DNA of 64,000 bases. Source: Cryptomeria japonica. Taxonomy: Eukaryota; Streptophyta; Pinopsida; Cupressales; Cupressaceae. This document shows positions 36,201 through 47,271 of this stretch, piece after piece (within the stretch, counting starts at the first letter, position 1; each line of letters opens with the position of its first letter). The position numbers and the translations under genes are program-made. The notes beneath the pieces were generated by a model. It was not told the origin of the DNA, did no database searches, and saw only the letters and a list, made by a program, of their open reading frames with translations. The stretch spans positions 54,416 to 118,415 of the forward strand of contig NW_026729276.1 of the NCBI RefSeq assembly GCF_030272615.1, given 5' to 3'.

Positions 36201-38534
36201 CCCGCACTCTTTATCTCGAATTGTTGCCCATAGAATAGTAGGGGCACCGGCCGACAAGGTCGAAGAATTAATATCTTGCTGGTTACGACCCCGGAACCCT
36301 ACGGGGCTCCTCCTCATTATTTGATGACTGGATGGCTTATCTCCTAACTTTCGACTGGCCCAGTAGGCCGCTCTTTTCTGTTGACTAGAACTATTGCTCC
36401 CCACCCACCCCTAGTTCGAAGGGTTCCTACCCTGGCATTATTGGATTGGTTCGCCCCCGGGGCCTTTCTCGAAATTTGAACATTCGCCAGATATCTCCCG
36501 CCTCCTATGGCCCAAGTAATGGTTCAGACAGCTACCGGCGAGACCCAGCATCCCGCCAGTCACTCAATCAATGTGACCGTGAAGCCTGGCAGCTTCTTAT
36601 GCTTAGGCAACGCTTCTAGGTCTCCGGTTGAAGAGTCGTTCCTAACGAATAAGCCCGTAGAATTGTAGGGGGTTCCGGTGATTAGCGATTAATGGGTGAA
36701 GGAGTAGCAATATTGATCGCATTCGCTAATAAAGCCGAGAGTTCGAACTTTATGTCCTCCCACCAATGCCATCAACTATCGAGCCCCTTCCCACCCCCTT
36801 AGAATAGTAGGGCTAGCCCCATAGCCTCCTCCAGAATAATAGTGCCATAGGGGCCCTACTATTTGAAGGGAATCAGCTTGCTAGAATAAACGAATAAGCA
36901 AATATATTACCTTCCTACTATATCTCCCGCAATTAATCTACCTCCCCCCGCCCCTATCAAATTTGAGGGCGGGGAAGGGCTAGCCCCCTACTATTCGGCA
37001 AGGGCCCCCGCCCGGGCGCCCTACAATTCTATGGATTGACTGATTAATTAAGGGGGGCCGGTAGTACCAGAAACTGATCCCTATGCAGGGTGGGAGGGAG
37101 AACTAGCCCTACGGTGGGTGGGAGAGATAGTGGCCCGGCCGAAGTGAAGGAATACTCCTCGATTGTCTCGATGAACCGTCGGAATGACTCATCCTTCCGG
37201 TTGAGGACTATGGATATGGATTTGGATCTCAGTCTGGCCCCTCTTGCCAACTTATTGTTTAAGAAACTTTTCTCAACTATAGGGGAGTCCGGGGTGATGA
37301 TGAAGAACTGCCCCAAGGAATGCTTGTGGCTAGGCCAGCACCGAAATAAACCCTCTCATGCAACCTCCCCCCGCACGCACATTAGTGACGTGAGTCGAGT
37401 TTCAACTAAAGTCACTCTAGAACAACTATAGTTGGCGGCTAATGCCATGTTGGCCCCCTACCCCGTTCTATGGCATTGGATGGATAGGTGTGGATGATTG
37501 ATCCATGAGGCCAGCCCAGTGGGAGGTAGATCCCCTACTATTCGGCAAGGGGTGGGCATGTTACGTATAGAATCTTGCCGTCACTCTAGCAGGCTACCAT
37601 TAATGCCGGGGAACTAGCCTAAGAATAATAGGGCTCGATGATTCTATACGTAACATGCCAACTTTGGCAGGGTGGGTGGTCGCCCCCCTCACCTTCATTC
37701 CATTCAGATGAGGGCCTATAGTTCTAGTGGGCTGGGAGGAAGATTAGTTGCCTGGCTAAGAATAGGCGTCACTCTAGCAGGCCCATAGAATGTCGAGGGG
37801 ACTCGAAGGCTACCCCTACCCCGCCCCGCCCTACAATAACAACTATGATGGGGGGTGCCTAGAGTTTCTTATGGCCAACTAGGGGGCATGTTACGTATAG
37901 AATCGTCGACTGAAAGCGAATAGTAGGGCCACCCTCATGGCATGCATGGGGGCAAGGACTGTAGATAAATAGCGGGTGAAAGGAAAGGAAGGAGGTGGCC
38001 AACTACCCTACTCTACTACTTACCATCTACCCTACCACCAACACAGAGACCTACCAACAACTAAACTATAGGGGGGCCAGGGGGGCAATATAGCTATTTT
38101 ATTGGCGGGAGGTAGAACTATATAGAGGGGGGGTGGGGGGGCCGGGGATCGGAGGTTGAGGACATTTAATCAGCCTGGACCGAGGGTTCGCTCCGATGGT
38201 GATCGGTGGTTGTGGATGCCATGGATCAAAGGAGTTTTGAGAGTGGGAAATACCACTCGGTCGGTCGATATCTGAATGCCGGTTGAGGCATGTCCGACCC
38301 AGTTATGTAGGTAGGGCTCGATCTGTCGGATGTTTCAGCCCCTCCTCCCGGCTCGATCAGAGTAGTTGAGTGATAAATACCACTCGACCTATTGATTGCC
38401 CCTATCTATACAACTGGGTCCGGAGGTCATTTATGCGCTCTCCCGCACCATTCCCCCCCACCCCGGGGGAGAGGAGATGGCCTAGACCCAAGCTGGAGAA
38501 AGCTGGGGATATTCTAGAAGGAATATCGATGGAT

Positions 38535-38620
38535 GCGTCCATTTGACAGGGACATGATGGAGATGTTACCAAACATGATCCGTCATGGAGTTGATGTCAT
38601 TTAGTTCATGATGGAGATGT
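38535..38620. repeat. Short direct repeat CATGATGGAGATGTTACCAA
   Basis: Exact 20-bp copies about 60 bp apart (near 38552 and 38608) within a gene-free stretch. Confidence 0.85.
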
Positions 38621-39538
38621 TACCAAGGAGATTAGGCCAAGGAGCATGCCCCAATTATAGTTCACTTTCAATAGCGGTCGAGTCGCTCGAATTGATGCTC
38701 GTTCCCTACTATAGATAGGCCGATAGGTGACTAGAAAGAATATCATCCGGCCGGTCGGATCTTATATCCGAGAGAGTTTCTAGTTCCGCAGCACACACTA
38801 AGCAGTGTGAGATAGTTGGTTTAGTCCCGTTTGTCGCCCAACGCAACTATATGTCGCAGCCGGGGTGGGGGGTGGGCTATTCGGTTGCCGACCCCGACCA
38901 TCTCGTCGGATCGATAGCCCGCCAATCAGAGGTGAGCAATCAGAGTTATTCTATTGACTAGCTATATCTTGACTTTAGTTAAACCAGCGGCATGTATTCG
39001 CGGTTCTCCCCTTCCGGAATAACTCCCTTTCCATATTCAATTGCTCTCCCTCCCTATAGCCACAATATATGGTAGAAGGGGCTGGCCCCGGGCGGGGGGG
39101 GCCCCTACTATTCGCCCGGTGGTTGTCGGGCCCCCCCCCCACTACTACTATATTTGTATTAGTGGTAGTGGGCGTGGTAGTGGGCTCCCTCGATCTGGAA
39201 GAACTGATAACTGGGCGGTGGCCCCCAGGGGAATTGGGTGGTTCCTCGGGTGCCCTACTATCTATTCTATAGGGGGAATCGGATTCATCATATTATCAGT
39301 AGCCGTACTCTCCAAACAACTATATAAAGGGGGGCGCCCTCCGCAGCCTCTCCTCCCACCCACCCGATTCCCGGAACTAGAATTGCCTAGGGGTGGGAGG
39401 GCCCCGGGGGAGCAATAATAGAAAAGAGGGGCTCCTCCCACCCAACGTAGTTCTCCTCCCACCCCGGTTGCAACGGCAAGTGGTTCCCTGGCTAATCTAC
39501 CGCCCTTAGGCTATCCACCCACCCACCCCTGCCACCCT

Positions 39539-39617
39539 CCCGGGCACCTTAAACGTTATCTACCTCCCGGGGGGGCCAACTATAGCCGGGTGGGTGGGAA
39601 CGTTTAAGGTGCCCGGG
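39539..39617. repeat. 19-bp perfect inverted repeat
   Basis: CCCGGGCACCTTAAACGTT (39539-39557) and AACGTTTAAGGTGCCCGGG (39599-39617) flank 41 bp that contains ATCTACCTCCCGGG. It is a different arm sequence but the same architecture as the A and B hairpins. Confidence 0.92.
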
Positions 39618-39963
39618 TGGGAGGACTATATATAGTTGCCCGGCCCCCTATTTCCACCCAACGCGTGGGTGGGAGGAATAATAATAGAAAAGGTCTGGCA
39701 CTATCGTTCAGGAGAGTCATAACCTCCCGGGAGGGCCCACAGCGTTCCCCACCACCGGCGCTTTTCCTTGTGATCCGGTGGTTTATAACCAAGTTTTTCA
39801 AAAGTGAGTACTCAGTTCGCCACCACCGGCCTGGGGTTGGCCTACAAGAGAGCACCTCTCTATAATGGGGGGGTTGGGCCGGTCCAGAAAGAATGAATGC
39901 AGGGCTAGTCAGTACTCCTCGATCCGTGTTGTCGGTACGGTATCTACGTAACATGCAAGGTGG

Positions 39964-40130
39964 GCTAGGGGCCAGTGCTAGTGTAGGGGCTAGTGGTAGG
40001 GGGAGCGGATGGGGCAAGAGTAGGTGGTAGGGGGAGGGGCCAGTGCTAGTGGAAGGGCCAGTGGAGGGGGAGGGGCTAGCGGTAGGGGCTAGTGCAAATA
40101 GTAAGGGCCAGTGCTAGTAGTAGGGGCGAG
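39964..40130. repeat. GGGGCTAGTG minisatellite
   Basis: Many imperfect copies of AGGGGC(T/C)AGTG(C/G)TAGTGGT with period 12-18 bp. Confidence 0.88.
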
Positions 40131-42930
40131 GGCCTAAAGAAACTACAGGCTTCTAAGGATGAGGGTTTTCCTGGAGTAGGCGGGTTTCCGTCCAACCTCC
40201 ACTCCGGGAGAGGGAGGAGCCTTCCGTTGCCCTGAACTGAACTAACTGGGGGGGATTCATCCGTCTACGTCTATAGAGCTGGCTAGACTAGAACTATATG
40301 GATATATGGAATGGAATAGTAGGCGTAGGCCCTCGCCTCGAGTAGGAGGGTAATCTCAGAGCGAGAGTCTAGACTCTATCCTATCCTTCCGAGCCTAGCC
40401 TAGCCTAGCCTATATACAGGGGCAGGGGTAGGGGCTCCTCTCCTATCTCTATAGATCTATATCCCCTGGGGCTGTGGGCACTATATAGACACAATACAGT
40501 TCACAGATATATCCCCTCCACGTTCACTATATCGAGTCAAGTTTGTCTAAGTATGGGGGTGGGGAGGGGCCCCTCCTTCCCCTCCCTAGGAACCATCCAG
40601 GCCGAGACGATAGCTTCGGGAATAGTTTGCCCTGAACTATCTATATGGGGATAAGGCGATACCATATATTTAGACCGATCGATACCCAGTTCAGTTGGGT
40701 CTGGACCGGAACCAACTATCTGAACTCTAGTCTAGTCAAGTCGGTCCTCCGGGGTATACTCTACTATACTATGCTCTACTCTCTACTAGAGTAGAGAACG
40801 ACGGCCTAGCCTACTATATCATCAGAGAAAGGTGGAACCGAGTCTCCTACCTACCTAACCTACCTACTCTAGGGGAGCGGGAAGTCGTGGCATACCTGCT
40901 CTGCCCGGTTGAGAGAGCTACTGTTCCGTCCCATCGTATTGGCTTTGGGAGAGGGGCAGGTGGGGGTTGGAAGGCTGCTCCGTATGTGGGAAGAGGGATA
41001 GAGGGGCGGGCAACTATATAGCTCACTCATGTGACGTACATAGTATGGACTGCATCACTATGAGACTAGGCAACAACAACTATTAGTCGTCGGTCGGGAA
41101 TGGACTGCATCACTATAGTCTCAGTCGGGATTGAAAGGGGGTGTGGTTTGGGGGCGGGCGATATTTGAGGGGTTTTTGCCTTACCATAGTTAGGGTATTT
41201 TCGGGGCCTAAATAAACCAACAATAGAATAGAGGGCCGAACCGGGCCCCTACTATTATATGGGGGAGGTTGCAGCCGGGGGGGCGGTAATAAACTGGATT
41301 TTTTGGGTGGCTCAAATGAGGTGAAATACCTCAGGGGGTCCACTTTGTTTGAAAAAGGGTCCACCGGCGGTTCAAAATGGCAGGCAGTTTCCCTAGGCCC
41401 CTACTATTCTATGGCCCGGGTGGGGGGGCTATATCTAACTATATTAGCAGCCGGGGGCCCCCCCCACCCCATATATATATATATTAGATTAGAGAGGGGG
41501 CCCGAGATAGAGGTAGTTGGGCGGGGGAGATATAGGGGTGCCGACTCTCGACTCTATATGGAGATAGATGGATGGATAGTTGGCTAGAGATAGATAGTTG
41601 GCCTGCCGCCATCGTTCGCCGGTGGGCTCAAGGACAAGCACTCGATATAAGGCAGGCCCCCCGGGGCCCACCGCCCACTACACTAATCCTCTCCCCTCAC
41701 GCCCTACCCCTGTATTGTTGACGAGCAACTGATAGAAATATGGCCGCTCAGAACTATTATTGGCACCTGTCTTCTCTCTCTATCGCTGAGCTGAGCACCA
41801 TGGACTATCGGTCAGAACGAAGCTCCGCTCTCTCTCTACCGTTAGTACAAACACCTACTGATCGAAGGATAGACCGATGATATCCATATGGCAACTATAG
41901 TTCCTCGACCAACCCCTATATCTTATCTCTTATAGTTCTTTCTCTCGGGAGGCCGAGGTCTGAACTAGAACCGAATATATGGGATGGGGCACCCCCGCTC
42001 CTATACCTCTATCTCTATCTTTATCTGGGGGGCGAGACCTATCACCCATCTATAGTGAAGATTCCCCACCGCCCTCGTTTCATTCATATGTATGCTAGGG
42101 GTGCCTATCCCATATAGTGACGGTATATATATATATATAGTCAGTGGTCGGTAGTTGGTAGTCGGTAGTCGGCAGAGCATCTGGGTGTACTTTTAGGTTT
42201 TGGTTGATCTATATAGATGGGAGATGGCGATGGTGAATGATGATGGGGCTATCTTAGTCCAATGGAATCAATATGTACATGTGCCCCCCCGACAATAGCC
42301 CAGGGTGGGTGGAACGAAAAGTTGGGTTGGGTGGGAGATGAAGGTTCGGGGCCATAGTTGTTCAGTGTTCGATGTTCGCTTTAGCTCCAGACAGATATGC
42401 TAATGCTTGCTATGTTGGGGTTGGTTACCGGGAGAAACTGCCTGCCCCATGTCGGGAATTATGATTCCCCCAATTCCCCTATTTTAGAAAGGCTATTATT
42501 TCGATTTCTACAATCCCAACGTAGATAGAGAAAGCTCCATAGCATAGCCTAAATGCAGGGGCAGGGGCGGGATACAGTAGTGACCGAGCCGCGAACAATA
42601 CTCTTCTTTATCAATAACCCCATAGTCTATATAGAGGGGGTCGACCGCCTTCCTTCCTTCTATATAGACAGTTCAGTCTATATAGATAGATAGGGAGTTC
42701 TATCTATGGATTGGAGGAGGAGAGTCGGCGTGAAACGAGAATTGGGTAAGCAGGGCCTCATCTCTAGAACTTCTATAACTAGATTCATGCGCTCTATTCC
42801 ATTACAGGTTAGGTGCATCTAGAGTGGAGGGTTGGGCGACTCGCCAACTCAACCCATCTATGCTTGGGATGGATAGCGGGGGCCAGACTGCAAGCAAAAA
42901 TGCGAGGGACTAGACATCAACTAAACTATA

Positions 42931-42959
42931 GGGGGGGCCGGGGGGGGGGGGTGGGGGGT
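42931..42959. other. Extreme G-run, quadruplex candidate
   Basis: Twenty-nine bases that are G except for one CC and one T: runs of seven, twelve and six G. A shorter similar run lies at 4050-4065. Both sit next to short repeats (a B copy begins at 42972). Copy number in homopolymers may be unreliable in assemblies. Confidence 0.8.
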
Positions 42960-43304
42960 GATTATCGTGTTGGCATGTTACGTATAGAATCGAGCCCTAT
43001 TATTCTATTATGAAACTGAACGTCCCACCCCGGCATTAATGTACGCCAAATTAATGACGCCTGCTAGAATGACGCTAGAGGTTTCACTCTAGCCCACCCT
43101 GCTTCCCAATCGGCCTCCCACCCCCCCAACTATAGTTGGGGGTATAGTTATTTACTTATTAATTAACACCCAACCCCTAACTAGAATTCCTTATTCTAGC
43201 TTCAAATAGCGGGCTTATAAATTGACTGATGCCATTAAGAGGAGAGGGTTCATCTGCATAGAAAGAAATCTCGGGCTGCATAGAGATGCATAAGAGATAG
43301 GTCA

Positions 43305-43350
43305 AGAGATAACCGGTGGGTTTATATCCATGCTATGCATGGTTATCTCT
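43305..43350 (-). other. Stem-loop downstream of atp1
   Basis: AGAGATAACC at 43305-43314 is the exact reverse complement of GGTTATCTCT at 43341-43350, with a 26-nt loop. It lies about 220 nt beyond the atp1 stop on the transcript side. Plant mitochondrial mRNAs often end at or near stem-loops, so this could be a 3'-end or stability element; that role is inferred from position only. Confidence 0.4.
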
Positions 43351-43439
43351 CTGCTGTCACCGCATTACTTATAGGTGGGTTTTCGTGCTGTGACCGCATT
43401 TTCCGATGGGTTCTTTTTTTTGCTGTCCATGAATTTCTT

Positions 43440-43559
43440 CATAAGACTTCCCAATTTGTTTGTGGGTGGCTCCTTAGTTATGAAGATGCTATCCATTTTT
43501 CGTCATAATACTTCCCAATTTGTTTGTGGGTGGCTCCTTAGTTATGAAGATGCTATCCA
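43440..43559. repeat. 64-bp tandem duplication immediately downstream of atp1
   Basis: Two nearly identical units, about 43440-43495 and 43504-43559, offset by 64 bp. Both contain ACTTCCCAATTTGTTTGTGG and then a TTAGTTATGAAGATGC segment. The proximal unit ends 12 bp from the atp1 stop codon, so the duplication lies in the presumed 3' untranslated region of a minus-strand transcript. A looser repeated motif, GTGCTGTGACCGCATT, lies at about 43355-43400. The near identity suggests a recent slippage or recombination event. Confidence 0.9.
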
Positions 43560-43570
43560 TTAGTATCCTT

Positions 43571-45085
43571 TCATAACGAAATGTCCTTTGAAAAAGTATT
43601 CAATTTCCTCTCTATTTCGTCGGTTAACTTCCCCTCTTCCATAATGCCGTGTAGCAATTCGGGTTGTTGCTCTATACCGCTTAAAATGGCTCTTTCATAT
43701 TGTGAGATTTGTATGAGTGGCATTCGATCACAGAACCCTCTCACAGCAGCATGGGGAACTAGGATTTGTTTTTCAATAGGAGGTGGTGGATATTGCGGTT
43801 GTTTCGGAACTTCTGTGAGCCTAGCACCTCTATTTGATAGTGCCTGAGTCGCAGCATCAAGGTCTGACCCGGATTGAGCAAAGGCGGCCACTTCACGGTA
43901 TTGCGCCGATTCGGGTTTTGAACTACCGCGTACTTGTTTCATAGCTTTCAACTGAGCGGCGGACCCAACGCGACTGACGGGTAAGCCAACGTTAATAGCC
44001 GGTCTAATTCCGCGATGGAAGAGCTCTGTTTCCAGACAAATCTGTCCATCTGTAATGGGGATCACATTGGTAGGGATATAGGCCGACACGTCTCCAGCTT
44101 GTGTTTCGATTACGGGTAACGCGGTCAAGCTACCCGCACCTGTCTGGTCCGATCGTTTTGCGGCTCTTTCCGATAGACGGGAGTGCGAATAGAAAACATC
44201 CCCTGGGAAAGCCTCACGGCCTGGTGGGCGGCGAAGCGATAATGACATTTGTCGATACGCCACCGCCTGTTTACTCGGATCATCATAGATGATTAATGCG
44301 TGCATTCCATTATCACGAGAATATTCTCCCATGGCACACCCGGAATATGGGGCCAGAAATTGCGGAGGAGCAGGATCCGAAGCGGTGGCTGCATTGATTA
44401 CGGAATACTCCAACGCATCCGCTTCCGGGAGAATTTGAACCAATTGGGCCACGGTCGAGCGTTTTTGCCCAATCGCTACATGGACGCGATACACACTATC
44501 AGAGGTGCCCGAACTACGGTGGGAGCGCTTCTGGTTTGATATGATATCAATAGCTATAGCGGTTTTCCCAGTTTGCCGGTCTCCAATGATCAGTTCTCGT
44601 TGACCACGGCCTATAGGAACCAGGCTATCCACCGCTTTTAACCCTGTTTGCAGAGGTTCGTGCACGGATTTACGTTCGATAATCCCTGGGGCTTTCGCTT
44701 CGACACGTCTTCGTTCGGCGGCGCCCTCATCGACCTGTAGTGCCCCTTTTCCATCAATAGGTACTCCCAACGCATCCACCACACGACCTGGCAGGGCCTT
44801 TCCCACGGGGACATCCACAATAGATCCAGTCCGCTTGACCAAATCTCCTTCTTTTATGGCAACGTCGTTACCGGATACGACGATACCTACATTCTCATTC
44901 TCAAGATTCAACGCTATTCCTTTCACACCGCTGGCAAATTCGACCATTTCCCCAGCTTGAATCTCGTTCAATCCATAGACACGTGCAATCCCATCTCCGA
45001 CTGAGACCACTCGACCGATCTCATCAACCTTTAGATCGGTCCTATAGTTGGTCATTTTGTTTTCTGATGGAGTAGTGAGTTCCGT
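43571..45085 (-). CDS. atp1: ATP synthase F1 subunit alpha (atp1), start probably an edited ACG
   Basis: Alpha subunit of the mitochondrial F1 ATP synthase, which forms the alpha3-beta3 head with the beta subunit on the matrix side of the inner membrane and binds nucleotide at mostly non-catalytic sites. Seen, numbered from the ACG at 45085: N-terminal [20 protein letters not shown], Walker A GDRQTGKT at about 168-175, Walker B ALIIYDD at about 263-269, and the family signature beginning PAINVGL at about 362-376. The frame opens after a TAG at 45130; the first true ATG is at 45055, but the conserved ELTT segment lies upstream of it. An ACG at 45085 in front of ELTT would become AUG by editing, giving about 504 residues, close to plant atp1 (about 507). 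Around twenty codons need C-to-U editing to match the family: CRVHVAIG-type R/H to C/Y, DDPSK P to [10 protein letters not shown] to F, LPVSRVG P to S. The loop [14 protein letters not shown] looks a few residues longer than usual. It ends KDISL-TGA. Confidence 0.96.
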   Translation of the reverse strand, partial: TELTTPSENKMTNYRTDLKVDEIGRVVSVGDGIARVYGLNEIQAGEMVEFASGVKGIALNLENENVGIVVSGNDVAIKEGDLVKRTGSIVDVPVGKALPGRVVDALGVPIDGKGALQVDEGAAERRRVEAKAPGIIERKSVHEPLQTGLKAVDSLVPIGRGQRELIIGDRQTGKTAIAIDIISNQKRSHRSSGTSDSVYRVHVAIGQKRSTVAQLVQILPEADALEYSVINAATASDPAPPQFLAPYSGCAMGEYSRDNGMHALIIYDDPSKQAVAYRQMSLSLRRPPGREAFPGDVFYSHSRLSERAAKRSDQTGAGSLTALPVIETQAGDVSAYIPTNVIPITDGQICLETELFHRGIRPAINVGLPVSRVGSAAQLKAMKQVRGSSKPESAQYREVAAFAQSGSDLDAATQALSNRGARLTEVPKQPQYPPPPIEKQILVPHAAVRGFCDRMPLIQISQYERAILSGIEQQPELLHGIMEEGKLTDEIERKLNTFSKDISL

Positions 45086-45130
45086 GTTCTGTTCTAATAG
45101 TTTCAAAAAAATACAAGGCAATAAAATCTA

Positions 45131-45519
<389 letters not shown>

Positions 45520-45539
45520 GATTCTATACGTAACATTCA

Positions 45540-46400
45540 TGCCCTACCCCCGGATCAAGATCAGAATCATCGCCCAAGCTGGATCAACTTATTAAAGCTG
45601 CTTCTCTAGCTACTTATACTCCCGATGAACTATGCTGCTGGGTCTTCTACTGGGTAAGCTACAGGCACGCCCTCTCTTCTCTATGTTGGCGGGTGGTGCT
45701 GAAACAAGTGCTATTATTGGTGCTTCAATGGATGGACCTGGAACTAGGAACTCTGCGTATGCTACTGTCTCTGCTGCTGTTCTAGATGGTAGTGGATAAG
45801 CTGGATCCGGCTCTTGATATAGAACAGGATCTGGAACTGGGTCACCTGGGTCTATAGGTTCTGTTATAGGTGCTGGATCTCGTGCTGTTGGTGGAACCGT
45901 GCTAAGGGAAGCTACGGGATATGGCTTTGGAACTGCTACTGCTACTGGTGCTACAGCTGCTGTTGGATCAGATACTATATACGATGCTGTTGCTGCTGGT
46001 GCTACCCATGCTTCTCTTTCGACGGGTGCATCCCCAGAGGGCTGGATCAACAGCTTGATCAAGCACTGGATCAACGGGCTTTGCCTTTGCGATATAGGCT
46101 ACCTCAGCTGCTGGTTGTGATGCTGCAAAAGGTGATGGATCTATAGAAAGGACTGGGTATCGATCAGGAACTGAAACTACTGGTTCTGCCTCTATCCCTG
46201 TCTCTGCTACTAGATATGCTGGCTATGGGTCTAGATCTCGAAAGTGAGAACCTGGATCACCAGAAGGTGGCTATGGGTATGGATCTCGCTATGGGACTGG
46301 TTCCCTTTAGAAGAGTAGGGCTGGATCAACCGGATCAAATGCGAGATATGAAACTAGTGAAACAACCGGATCAACATCTATGTCTATAATTCCCCCCCAC
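45540..46400. repeat. Cryptically simple tract upstream of atp1
   Basis: Plus strand is dominated by words such as GGATCTGGAACTGGGTC and GCTACTGCTGCTGG for about 800 bp. Plus-strand frames are G/T/S-rich and minus-strand frames D/P/V/A-rich; neither looks like a conserved protein. Confidence 0.65.
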
Positions 46401-46658
46401 CACTACCCTTAGAATAGTAGGGGCCCCCATGCATGCACACCCGGCCCTTTATGAAATCACGGGGTGGTTCATCGGGATTTGAGGGAGCATGTTAGCGCTC
46501 GCCCTAGGGGTGGGTGGAGGCTGTGGGACTACAGGTTATGCGCATGAAGACCCCCTCTATAGATATGGGAGCGCACGAGGCCCCACTATTCTATGGACCG
46601 CTAACGGCTAGTCGAACTAACATATAAAGCCATTCCCGAAGCAGCTATCTCCATCGAA

Positions 46659-46760
46659 GCCCTATGGATGATAAGGCTCGAAGGTATCTATAAGTCTCTC
46701 TATTATGGAATCTAGTTGTTTATCTATTATATACATAATATGCCTTATCATCCATAGGGC
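46659..46760. repeat. 19-bp perfect inverted repeat around an AT-rich spacer
   Basis: GCCCTATGGATGATAAGGC (46659-46677) and GCCTTATCATCCATAGGGC (46742-46760) are exact reverse complements with 64 bp between them. The arms are GC-capped with GCCC/GGGC like the A family. Confidence 0.93.
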
Positions 46761-46821
46761 CATGACTGCGAATCTATGAAAATCGGCTCTTCATCAAGTC
46801 GCTGGTTGACTTCAAGTCGCG

Positions 46822-46972
46822 AGAAGGGGATAGAGAGTAGTCATATTATGTATGTAGTATGGCGAGATGGGGATAGGGATAAAGAGTAGTCATATTATGT
46901 ATGTGATATGGATGAATGTTAGTCATATTAACGTAATATGGATGGATGGATGAATGTTAGTCATATTATGTG
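46822..46972. repeat. Tandem CATATTATGTATG / GATGAATGTTAGT repeats
   Basis: GGATAGAGAGTAGTCATATT and GGATAAAGAGTAGTCATATT at about 46829 and 46875, then GGATGAATGTTAGTCATATT twice at about 46909 and 46949. Confidence 0.88.
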
Positions 46973-47188
46973 CGGGTTACCACCGATCATTCACCCAAGT
47001 GGAAAACCGTATTCCCGTATTCAAGACCGTATTCCCGTATTCGATAAAGAAGTGGGTGTATTCAATTCAAGAAGATCCTTGCTCCATTTGGAAGACCATA
47101 TTCGAGAAAGAAGTGCACCGTATCCGTGCCCTATCTATATCTGGGTGGTCCCTTTAGAATAGTAGGGCGTATTCGAGAAGGCATAGAT

Positions 47189-47271
47189 GTCGGCTCTATC
47201 TCTCTTGGGCCTATCGATCAGTCGGCTCTATCTCTCTTGGACCTATTGATCAGTCGGCTCTATCTCTCTTC
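47189..47271. repeat. 32-bp tandem array, 2.6 units
   Basis: CGGCTCTATCTCTCTTGG starts at 47191 and 47223, and CGGCTCTATCTCTCTT at 47255, separated by CCTAT(C/T)GATCAGT. Confidence 0.93.

Larger units (their letters stand above)
33260..43250. other. Gene-free A/B-rich spacer upstream of the atp1 3' side
   Basis: Repeats as listed individually; purine/pyrimidine-skewed CTATCTAT and GGGG tracts dominate 38-43 kb. 33900-34260 is unrecognised non-repetitive sequence. No exon, tRNA or rRNA segment seen. Confidence 0.55.

Noticed and set aside
39041-40017. Overlapping frames of 125-137 codons on both strands
   Set aside because: Low-complexity G/P-rich peptides produced by GGGTGGG tracts, an inverted repeat and A copies.
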